The notes under the pieces were generated by a model, which was given only the letters and a program-made list of their open reading frames with translations, did not search any database and was not told the origin of the DNA. This document shows positions 24,748 to 32,137 of a stretch of DNA of 64,000 bases, piece after piece. The stretch comes from Chloroflexota bacterium. GTDB lineage: Bacteria; Chloroflexota; Anaerolineae; 4572-78; J111. How positions within the stretch are numbered: the stretch's first letter is position 1; each line of letters begins with the position of its first letter. The stretch is from positions 7,802-71,801 of the forward strand of contig BOKF01000044.1 in the NCBI GenBank assembly GCA_016860845.1, written 5' to 3'. The position numbers and the translations under genes are program-made.

Positions 24748-27700
24748 ATGAAAAAAGTAATGGCCCTTATTACGCTCATCCTTGCCCTTTTTCTCGCCAG
24801 TTGCAGCCCTACGGCGACGCCTCCGCCGCCGGCTCCCAGCCAACCGACCGGCGAAGCACAGACAACCGCCGAACTAGCCGGCACTCCGGCTGTCGAAGCG
24901 GCCACGCCAACTGTAGAAGTTCCTACGAGCACCCCCGTTCCACCTACCCCTACCCCCGAACCGCTGCCGCCGCTGGTTCTGCGGACTTCGCCGGAACAGG
25001 GGCAGGAGCAGCCGCTCGACGCGCCCATCGAGCTGACCTTTGACCAGCCCATGGATCGCGACAGCGTGGAAAAAGCCTTTGCCATCGAGCCGGGGGCGAG
25101 CGTGGATGGTACGTTCACCTGGAAAGACGACCGGACCGTGCAGTTCGCCTTCAAAGAGGGCTTCAAACGGGGCGAACGCTACCGGGTGCGGGTCATCGAG
25201 TCGGCCCAGAGCCAGGCCGGGCTGGCCATGGAACGGCCCTTTGAGCTGCGCTTCAGCGCGGTTGGTTCCCTGGAAGTGACCAACGTCCAGCCCGCCGACG
25301 GCTCAACCGAGATTCTGCCCGACTCCATCGTCACCGTGCTGTTCAACCGCCCGGTCGTGCCGCTCAACGCCATCGGCGATGCGGGCAACCTGCCCGACCC
25401 GCTGACCTTTACCCCGCCGGTGACCGGCCAGGGCGAGTGGCTGAACACCTCCATTTACCAGTTTACCCCCGCTCAAGGCTTTGAGCCGGCCACGGAATAC
25501 AAGGCCCGCGTGAGCCAGGGGCTGCGGGATGCCCTGGGCCAGGCCGAGCTGGAGGATGATTACGAGTGGAACTTCAGCACCGTCAGCCCCGCTGCCATCG
25601 CCAGCCTGCCTGCCGCGGGTGATGTCTACGTCAGCCCGACGCCGGTCATCAGCGTCACCTTTAACCAGCCGATGGACCGCAGCAGCGTCGAGGAAAACTT
25701 CAAACTCGTCAACGATAATACCGGCCAGGCTGTCCCCGGCCAATTCGTCTGGGTGGAGCAGGGCCTTGTCCCTCCGCCCAACCCCGACGATTATGGCTAT
25801 GAATACCTCTATGACGAGGGCGCCGGGCCGGAAGAAGTCGGCGTGGAGACGGTCGAATTTACCCCCAACATAGCCCTTGAGTTTGAGACGGTCTACCGGA
25901 TTGAACTGCCTCAAGGGGTCAAAGGCACGGTGGGCAACGCCGCAACTCAGGCGGATTTCAGCGCCAGCTTCACCGTTATCCCCTACCCGGCCATTGTCAG
26001 CACCTATCCCGCCAACGGCGACGAACTGGTGGACCCCTACACGACCCTGCAAGTCACCTTTAATTCCCCCATGAACCCGGACAGCGTGGTCATTGGCGAA
26101 AATATCATCATCCAGCCGAGCGTGGCCGTGACCCAGGTTTATACCTACTGGTGGAGCAGCAACACCAACCTGGAAATCAATATTGACGCCACTCTCCGCA
26201 AGCCCAGCAGCCGCTACCGGGTTACGCTGGGGCCGGACATCGAGGGGCGGTACGGCCAGCAGCTCGGCAGGACGACCACGATTGCCTGGGAAACGGCCGC
26301 CGCCGCGCCGCTCATCTACATGCACTCGCCCGGCCGCATTGCCACCTACAACGCCTACACCGACACCCTGACCTACCTCACCGTCCGCAACCTGAACGCG
26401 GTGGACTTTGCCCTGTACCGCCTGCCACTGGACGACTTCGTCGAACTCAACGGCAACAATTGGTGGGACGCCTGGGACCGGTACGTCCCCAGCGAGGATA
26501 ACCTTATCAGCGACTGGCAGCTCGAAAATGCCTCGGACCTGGATTCCAGTGTTATCTACCGGGTAGACCTGGGGGCGCGGAGCGGCCTGGGCGGCCGCCT
26601 GCCGCCTGGCCTCTACTACCTGGAGGCAACTGCCGACGCTGATGCAGTCTACCCGGAGGCCGATACCGGCAGCTTTGTCAATGCCCGCGAGCGGCAAATG
26701 CTGGTGGTCAGCAAAAACAACCTCACCCTCAAATCTTCCATCAACGAGGCCCTGGCCTGGGTGACTGACCTGCAAAACGGCCAGCCCGTGCCCGGCCTGC
26801 CGCTGACCTTTATCGCCGGCGGCGCTTACGATTACAACACCGGCCAGACCTCCGCCTCCGAAAACCTGGGCCAGGCGACAACCGGCCGGGACGGCGTCGG
26901 CCTGCTCACCTACGACCCGCGCTCCGACGCCTACGAAGTCCGCATCGCTATCGCCGGGGATGCCAACGAGCCGGACGACAACTTTGCCGTGACCGTCAGC
27001 AACTGGACCGACGGGATTGACCGCTACAGCTTCAACAACGTCAGCGTTGAGGATTATTTGCAGCCCTACAACGCCCAGTTCTACACCGACCGCAACATTT
27101 ACCGCCCCGGCCAGACGGTCTATTTCAAGGGCATCCTCCGCGCCGACGACGACGCCCGCTACAGCCTGCCCACTGCGGCCGAAACCATCACTATCCTTAT
27201 TACCGACTCGCAGGGTAAAGAAGTCTTCAACGAAGAGTTCCCCCTGAGCGAGTTTGGCACGGTCAACGGCTCCTTTGACCTCGACGAAAACGCCGCCCTG
27301 GGGTCCTACTCCATCCAGGCCACCTATGACGAAGACAACACTTTTTACGACGACTTCCAGGTGGCGGCCTACCGCAAGCCGGAGTACCTGGTCGAAGCGG
27401 CCACCGACAAGTCCGAATACGCCCAGGGTGAGAAGATCAAAGTGACCACCAGCGCCCAGTTCTTCTTTGGCGGGCCGGTCTCCAACGCCCAGGTCAAGTG
27501 GACCGTCCTGTCCGACGACTACAGCTTCACCTACTCTCCCCCCCTTGGAGGGGGCGCGAGCGGGGGCTGGTACGACTTCACCGACTACGACTTCAGCCGC
27601 AGCGACTCTTACACCTACGGCGTCTACGGCGAGCAGATTGCCCAGGGCGAAGGCGTGACCGACAAAGACGGCCGCTTCACCTTTGAAGTGGACGCCGACA

Positions 27701-30700
27701 TCGCCGAGCGCCTGGCCAGCCAGCGCTTCACCTTTGACGTGACCATCACCGACGTCAACAACCAGGAAGTCGCCGCCCAGGCCGAGGCCGTGGTCCACAA
27801 GGGCGACTTTTACATCGGCCTGCGCCCGGAGCGGTACGTCGGCCGGGTCCAGCAGGAAAATGAGGTCAATGTGATCACGGTAGATTGGCAGAGCCAGCCC
27901 TTCCCTGACCAGGACGTACAGCTCGTTTTCTCCGAGCACAACTGGTACAGCGTCCAGAAGCAGTACGAAGACGGCTCTTACTACTGGGACAGCGTCGTCG
28001 AGGATATTCCCGTTTTCACCACCACCGTCACCACCAGCGGGGACGGCCTGGGGACCGCCGGGTTCACCCCTGCCAGCGGCGGCATCTACAAAGTGACTGC
28101 CACCGGCGAGGACCCAAAAGGCAACGAGGTCCGCTCGTCCACCTACATGTGGGTCAGCGGCGCGGAGTACGTCAACTGGCGGCAGGAGAACAACGACCGG
28201 ATTGACCTGGTCGCCGACAAGCGCGAGTACAACGTCGGCGACACCGCCACCGTGCTCGTGCCCCATCCCTACAGCGGCACGGTCCAGGCGCTGGTCACGC
28301 TGGAGCGCGGCCACATCTACGAGCATTACGTGACCGAACTGGAAACCAACAGCGAGCAGCTTGAAGTTCCCATCACCGAGGAGATGATCCCGAACATGTA
28401 TGTCTCGGTGGTTGTCGTCTCCCCGCCCGCCCTGATCGAGGTCGGCGACGGGCAGCGGGTCAGCGGCGAGCTGCCCAGCTTTAAATTAGGCTACGCCAGC
28501 CTGCCGATCAACACCGCCGAGAAACAGCTTCAAATCACCCTGACCCCCAACAAGCCCGCCGGCGAGACCTACCAGCCCGGCGAAACCGCCGAGTACAGGG
28601 TTAAAGTGACCGACGTCCAGGGCCAGCCGGTCAAGGCCGAACTCTCCCTGGCCCTGGTGGATAAGGCCGTGCTGACCCTGGCCCCGGAGACGCCGGGACA
28701 ACTGTTGAGCACCTTCTGGCGCACCCGGGGCCTGGGCGTGCAGACCGCCGGCGGCCTGACCCTGGCCATTGACCGGATCAACCTGGCCGTCGCGCCCGAA
28801 GCTAAAGGCGGCGGCGGCGGCTTTGACCAGGGCTTTGGCAACATTCGCGGCGAATTCAAAGACACGGCCCTGTGGGAGGCCACTTTCACCACCGACGCCA
28901 ACGGCGAAGGCACGGTCCAGGCCAAGCTGCCCGACAACCTGACCACCTGGACTCTGACCGGCAAGGGCGTCACCGGGGCCGATACCCTGGTGGGCGAAAA
29001 TACGGTCGAAATCGTCAGCGCCAAGCCGCTGCTGGTGCGCCCGGTCGCGCCGCGCTTCTTCGTGGTCGGCGATGAGGCGGTGCTGGGCCTGATTGTCCAG
29101 AACAACACTAAAGACGATCAAGAAGTTGAAACGCGCTTTGAAGGAACGGGGTTGGAGATTGGGGAATGGCGAATAGCGAATGGCGAATGGAACAACGAAG
29201 GTGTACCGGAATTGACGGTGGGGGTTGGGGAGCGAGTCAAGGTGGAGTACAGAGTGACGGTCAGCGACGCCGAAACGGCCAGCCTGACGATGGGCGCGAA
29301 GTCCGCCGATTACGGCGACGCCCTGACCTTTGACCTGCCGATCTACCGCTACAGCACGCCGGAAACGGTCGCGACCGCCGGGGTGCTGGACACGGACGGC
29401 ACGCGCACCGAAGGCATTGCCCTGCCCACGAGCTTCGACCCCAGCCAGGGCGATTTGACCGTGAGCATTGATCCCAGCCTGGCCGCCGGCATGCGCGACG
29501 GCCTGACCTACCTGGAGCATTTCCGCTATGAGTGTACCGAGCAAACGGTCAGCCGCTTTTTGCCCAATGTCTTTACCTACCGGGCCTACCAGCAGTTGAG
29601 GATGAACAACCCGGAATTGGAGGAGAAGCTGCCGGGGCTGGTCAGCGTCGGCCTGCAGCGGCTCTACAGCCAGCAGCACGTGGACGGCGGCTGGGGCTGG
29701 TGGGTTCTGGACGACAGCAACCCCGTCCTGACCGCTTACGTCCTGTTGGGGCTGGTCGAGGCCAGGCGGGCCGAGTTCCCCGTGGACGACTACGTGATCG
29801 AGCAGGCGATTTCCTACCTCGAGGGCAGTCTCGTCGCGCCCAAGGATGTCGAGGAGGCGTGGCAGGCCAACCGGCAGGCCTTTGTCCTCTACGTGCTGGC
29901 CGAAGCCGGTTCCGGCGACCTGGGGCGGAGCGTGGCCCTGTTTAACGAGCGGCAGAAGCTGGACACGTTTGGCAAGGCTTACCTGGCCATGGCCATCCAC
30001 CTGCTGGACGAACAGGCCAGCCAGGTGAGCACCCTGCTCGACGACATCACCAGCGCGGCCATCACCAGCGCGACCGGCGCGCACTGGGAAGAGGCCCAGG
30101 TGGATTACTACTCAATGAACACCGACACCCGCAGCACGGCCATCGTCATCGCCGCCCTGGCCCGCATCCAGCCCGATAACCCGCTGGCCCCCAATGCCGT
30201 GCGCTGGCTGATGAGCGTCCGCGAGAACGGCGGCCACTGGGAAACGACCCAGGAAACGGCCTGGGCCATCATCGGCCTGACCGATTGGATGGTCGGCACC
30301 GGCGAGCTGGAAGGCAATTACGCCTGGAACGTCAGCCTCAACGGCAAAGGGCTGGGCGAGGGCACGGTTGACCAGGAGAACGTTGACGAAACGGTCAAGC
30401 TGCGCGCCGAGGTCGGCGACCTGCTGGCCGATGCCGTCAACCGCCTGGCCGTCGAGCGCGACCCCATCAGCGGCGACGTGTCCGAAGAGTCGCCGGGGCG
30501 CCTGTACTACGCCGCCTACCTGACTTACTACAAGCCGGTGCAGGAGGTCAAGGCATTGGACCGGGGCATCATCGTTTCGCGGCAGTACTTTTTGGAGACC
30601 CCCTCCCAACCCTCCCCCTCTGAGGGGGAGGGCGAAGAAGAAACTCCCTCTCCCTCGGAGGGAGAGGGCCGGGGTGAGGGTCAGCCAATCACCGAGGCCA

Positions 30701-31098
30701 AAGTCGGCGACATCATCCGGGTCAAGCTGACGATCATCGCTCCCAACGACCTGCACTATGTCGTCGTCGAAGACCCCTTCCCCGCCGGAACGGAGGGCGT
30801 TGACGCCAGCCTGGCCACGACCAGCATCGTCGGCGAGCCGCCGGAGCTGACCCGCACCGATAGGCGCAATCCCTGGGGCGGCGGCTACGGCTGGTGGTGG
30901 TTCTCTCACAGCGAGCTGCGCGACGAGAAGGCGGCCCTGTTTGCCACCTACCTGCCCGCCGGCACCTACGAATACACCTACTCGATCCGCGCCTCCGTCC
31001 CCGGCGAGTTCCGGGTCATCCCCACCCACGCCGAGGAGATGTACTTCCCCGAGGTCTTTGGCCGGGGCGATGGGGCGTTGTTTAGAGTGACGGAGTAG
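24748..31098 (+). CDS. Bacterial alpha-2-macroglobulin lipoprotein
   Basis: A 2,116-residue protein. It opens with a lipoprotein signal (MKKVMALITLILALFLASC, lipidated Cys19) and a Pro/Thr-rich linker. Several Ig-like (Big_5) domains follow, such as PPLVLRTSPEQGQEQPLDAP, then macroglobulin domains with YNAQFYTDRNIYRPGQTVYF and a terpenoid-toroid thioester domain. The thioester motif is Cys1596-Thr-Glu-Gln1599 (YECTEQTVSRFLPN), so the covalent protease-trapping site is intact. LTTWTLTGKGVTGADTLVGE is the conserved strand before it. Two low-complexity inserts come from repeats, at 29,155-29,193 and 30,600-30,684. It should be anchored on the outer face of the membrane and trap attacking proteases next to PBP1C, which makes and repairs the wall. 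The ATG at 24748 follows an AGAGGT element. The Tn7-like element begins 7 bp after the stop. Confidence 0.93.
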   Translation: MKKVMALITLILALFLASCSPTATPPPPAPSQPTGEAQTTAELAGTPAVEAATPTVEVPTSTPVPPTPTPEPLPPLVLRTSPEQGQEQPLDAPIELTFDQPMDRDSVEKAFAIEPGASVDGTFTWKDDRTVQFAFKEGFKRGERYRVRVIESAQSQAGLAMERPFELRFSAVGSLEVTNVQPADGSTEILPDSIVTVLFNRPVVPLNAIGDAGNLPDPLTFTPPVTGQGEWLNTSIYQFTPAQGFEPATEYKARVSQGLRDALGQAELEDDYEWNFSTVSPAAIASLPAAGDVYVSPTPVISVTFNQPMDRSSVEENFKLVNDNTGQAVPGQFVWVEQGLVPPPNPDDYGYEYLYDEGAGPEEVGVETVEFTPNIALEFETVYRIELPQGVKGTVGNAATQADFSASFTVIPYPAIVSTYPANGDELVDPYTTLQVTFNSPMNPDSVVIGENIIIQPSVAVTQVYTYWWSSNTNLEINIDATLRKPSSRYRVTLGPDIEGRYGQQLGRTTTIAWETAAAAPLIYMHSPGRIATYNAYTDTLTYLTVRNLNAVDFALYRLPLDDFVELNGNNWWDAWDRYVPSEDNLISDWQLENASDLDSSVIYRVDLGARSGLGGRLPPGLYYLEATADADAVYPEADTGSFVNARERQMLVVSKNNLTLKSSINEALAWVTDLQNGQPVPGLPLTFIAGGAYDYNTGQTSASENLGQATTGRDGVGLLTYDPRSDAYEVRIAIAGDANEPDDNFAVTVSNWTDGIDRYSFNNVSVEDYLQPYNAQFYTDRNIYRPGQTVYFKGILRADDDARYSLPTAAETITILITDSQGKEVFNEEFPLSEFGTVNGSFDLDENAALGSYSIQATYDEDNTFYDDFQVAAYRKPEYLVEAATDKSEYAQGEKIKVTTSAQFFFGGPVSNAQVKWTVLSDDYSFTYSPPLGGGASGGWYDFTDYDFSRSDSYTYGVYGEQIAQGEGVTDKDGRFTFEVDADIAERLASQRFTFDVTITDVNNQEVAAQAEAVVHKGDFYIGLRPERYVGRVQQENEVNVITVDWQSQPFPDQDVQLVFSEHNWYSVQKQYEDGSYYWDSVVEDIPVFTTTVTTSGDGLGTAGFTPASGGIYKVTATGEDPKGNEVRSSTYMWVSGAEYVNWRQENNDRIDLVADKREYNVGDTATVLVPHPYSGTVQALVTLERGHIYEHYVTELETNSEQLEVPITEEMIPNMYVSVVVVSPPALIEVGDGQRVSGELPSFKLGYASLPINTAEKQLQITLTPNKPAGETYQPGETAEYRVKVTDVQGQPVKAELSLALVDKAVLTLAPETPGQLLSTFWRTRGLGVQTAGGLTLAIDRINLAVAPEAKGGGGGFDQGFGNIRGEFKDTALWEATFTTDANGEGTVQAKLPDNLTTWTLTGKGVTGADTLVGENTVEIVSAKPLLVRPVAPRFFVVGDEAVLGLIVQNNTKDDQEVETRFEGTGLEIGEWRIANGEWNNEGVPELTVGVGERVKVEYRVTVSDAETASLTMGAKSADYGDALTFDLPIYRYSTPETVATAGVLDTDGTRTEGIALPTSFDPSQGDLTVSIDPSLAAGMRDGLTYLEHFRYECTEQTVSRFLPNVFTYRAYQQLRMNNPELEEKLPGLVSVGLQRLYSQQHVDGGWGWWVLDDSNPVLTAYVLLGLVEARRAEFPVDDYVIEQAISYLEGSLVAPKDVEEAWQANRQAFVLYVLAEAGSGDLGRSVALFNERQKLDTFGKAYLAMAIHLLDEQASQVSTLLDDITSAAITSATGAHWEEAQVDYYSMNTDTRSTAIVIAALARIQPDNPLAPNAVRWLMSVRENGGHWETTQETAWAIIGLTDWMVGTGELEGNYAWNVSLNGKGLGEGTVDQENVDETVKLRAEVGDLLADAVNRLAVERDPISGDVSEESPGRLYYAAYLTYYKPVQEVKALDRGIIVSRQYFLETPSQPSPSEGEGEEETPSPSEGEGRGEGQPITEAKVGDIIRVKLTIIAPNDLHYVVVEDPFPAGTEGVDASLATTSIVGEPPELTRTDRRNPWGGGYGWWWFSHSELRDEKAALFATYLPAGTYEYTYSIRASVPGEFRVIPTHAEEMYFPEVFGRGDGALFRVTE
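29155..29193. repeat. Repeat insert in the alpha-2-macroglobulin gene (GCGAATGG units)
   Basis: GGAGATTGGGGAATGGCGAA and TAGCGAATGGCGAATGG encode EIGEWRIANGEWN in frame. The unit matches that at 22,722-22,761 in the PBP1C gene. Confidence 0.6.
30600..30684. repeat. C/G-rich hairpin inserts in the alpha-2-macroglobulin gene
   Basis: Two hairpins are tandem: CCCTCCCCCT facing GAGGGGGAGGG, then CTCCCTCTCCCTC facing GGAGGGAGAGGG. They encode the low-complexity QPSPSEGEGEEETPSPSEG peptide in frame. This is the same family as the intergenic C/G-rich hairpins. Confidence 0.8.
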
Positions 31099-31105
31099 AC
31101 GACCT

Positions 31106-31188
31106 TGACTGCGGACAATAAAGAAGTGAACTGAACAATAAAAAAGTACACTGGGCGACAATGGACGGACAATAGAAAAGTACACTGG
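31106..31188. repeat. Left (tnsA-side) transposon end with three TnsB-like sites
   Basis: The sites are at 31113-31133 (GGACAATAAAGAAGTGAACTG without its first base), 31134-31154 (AACAATAAAAAAGTACACTG) and 31167-31188 (GGACAATAGAAAAGTACACT). Spacing is near head-to-tail for the first two, then 12 bases. Confidence 0.8.
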
Positions 31189-31189
31189 C

Positions 31190-31282
31190 TTTTGCCTCCT
31201 ATGGCTTTTCGTTGCTCGCTGAGATATAGTCAGCGAGCAACGTTAAATCATTTAATGGACAACCGATCAATAGGAGGCAAAA
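31190..31282 (+). promoter_or_regulatory. Structured tnsA leader that can sequester the ribosome-binding site
   Basis: TTTTGCCTCCTAT (31190-31202) is a perfect 13-base complement of ATAGGAGGCAAAA (31270-31282), which contains the tnsA Shine-Dalgarno AGGAGG. Nested inside is a perfect 13-bp hairpin, CGTTGCTCGCTGA (31210-31222) with TCAGCGAGCAACG (31230-31242). A transcript starting before 31190 would fold with the ribosome site hidden; one starting inside would not. Confidence 0.7.
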
Positions 31283-31283
31283 A

Positions 31284-32135
31284 ATGTCCAAAAGAAAGCG
31301 TGTCTTTAGTCGCAAAATATTCAATGAATGGATCAAAGAGGGCCGGGGCAAAGGAGACGGTCCAAGCTACCAACCGTGGTATCGGATTCAGGATGTGCCC
31401 TCGCACGGGACGTGCCATCGTATCAAAAGCGTCTGGACGACCGGTCGAGAAACCCATCTGTTGAGTAATCTGGAGCGCGACTGGTTCTTTGTGTTCGATT
31501 GGGCGTCCCATGTCGTCGATATTCGGGAACAATTTCCGCTCCTGCCCCTGGCTGAGACCCAGGCGATTGCGGTTGAATGTGGGATCAGCCATCCCTTCGA
31601 ACGTCGCAGCGGAGAGAAACAAGCCATTGTCCTGACCAGCGATTTTCGGATTACGCTGGTTGAGGGTGATCGAACCGTGGATCAAATCCGAACGGTCAAA
31701 TATGCCAAGAGCCTATCCAACAAACGGGTGATGGAGAAATTTGAGATCGAGCGGCGTTACTGGGAACGGCGGGGCATCGCCTGGGGGATCGTGACCGAAC
31801 GAGAGTTGCCCAAGCAGTTGGTTCGAAACATTGAATTACTGCACGGGAAATGCTGCCTCAGCGAGCGGTTGAATTTGAGGGCAGAGCAATTGTACCTCAT
31901 AGCCCAAAGCTTAACCAAGGCCGTCATCAGCGAGCATCTGTCCTTGAAAGAGGCTGGGACTAGCTGTGAGCGACAATTTGGTCTGGACAAAGGCGCAGGC
32001 TTGACCATTGCCTACTACCTGTTGGCTAACCGTTATTGGAACGTGGATATGTACCACCCAATTGACCCCAGGAAGCGGATTACCCTGTTGGATCATGATC
32101 TTGAGAAGTTGCAGTCCACAGGCGGGAGGAGCTGA
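31284..32135 (+). CDS. tnsA: TnsA-like transposon endonuclease
   Basis: A 283-residue protein of Tn7-type TnsA, which cuts the 5' ends of the element during cut-and-paste transposition. The catalytic PDDEXK set is visible: Glu64 in LLSNLERDWFFVFDW, Asp120 in IVLTSDFRITL and Lys139 in RTVKYAKSL. The C-terminal half (ERRYWERRGIAWGIVTEREL and the winged-helix-like part with LSLKEAGTSCERQFGLDK) matches the TnsA C-terminal domain that contacts TnsC. It begins MSKRKRVFSRKIFNEWIKEG. A strong AGGAGG precedes the ATG but may be masked in the leader helix. tnsB follows after 2 bases. Its presence predicts clean cut-and-paste movement and not copy-in co-integrates. Confidence 0.93.
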   Translation: MSKRKRVFSRKIFNEWIKEGRGKGDGPSYQPWYRIQDVPSHGTCHRIKSVWTTGRETHLLSNLERDWFFVFDWASHVVDIREQFPLLPLAETQAIAVECGISHPFERRSGEKQAIVLTSDFRITLVEGDRTVDQIRTVKYAKSLSNKRVMEKFEIERRYWERRGIAWGIVTERELPKQLVRNIELLHGKCCLSERLNLRAEQLYLIAQSLTKAVISEHLSLKEAGTSCERQFGLDKGAGLTIAYYLLANRYWNVDMYHPIDPRKRITLLDHDLEKLQSTGGRS

Positions 32136-32137
32136 CC

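Noticed and set aside
25303..28326. A 1,007-codon open frame on the minus strand inside the alpha-2-macroglobulin gene
   Set aside because: It is antisense to a clear, motif-rich gene, has Val/Gly/Asp-rich shadow composition and no domain or ribosome-binding site. High GC content explains the openness.
28486..30084. A 532-codon minus-strand frame over the same gene
   Set aside because: Same reasoning: a shadow of the codon bias of the alpha-2-macroglobulin gene, with no recognisable domain.
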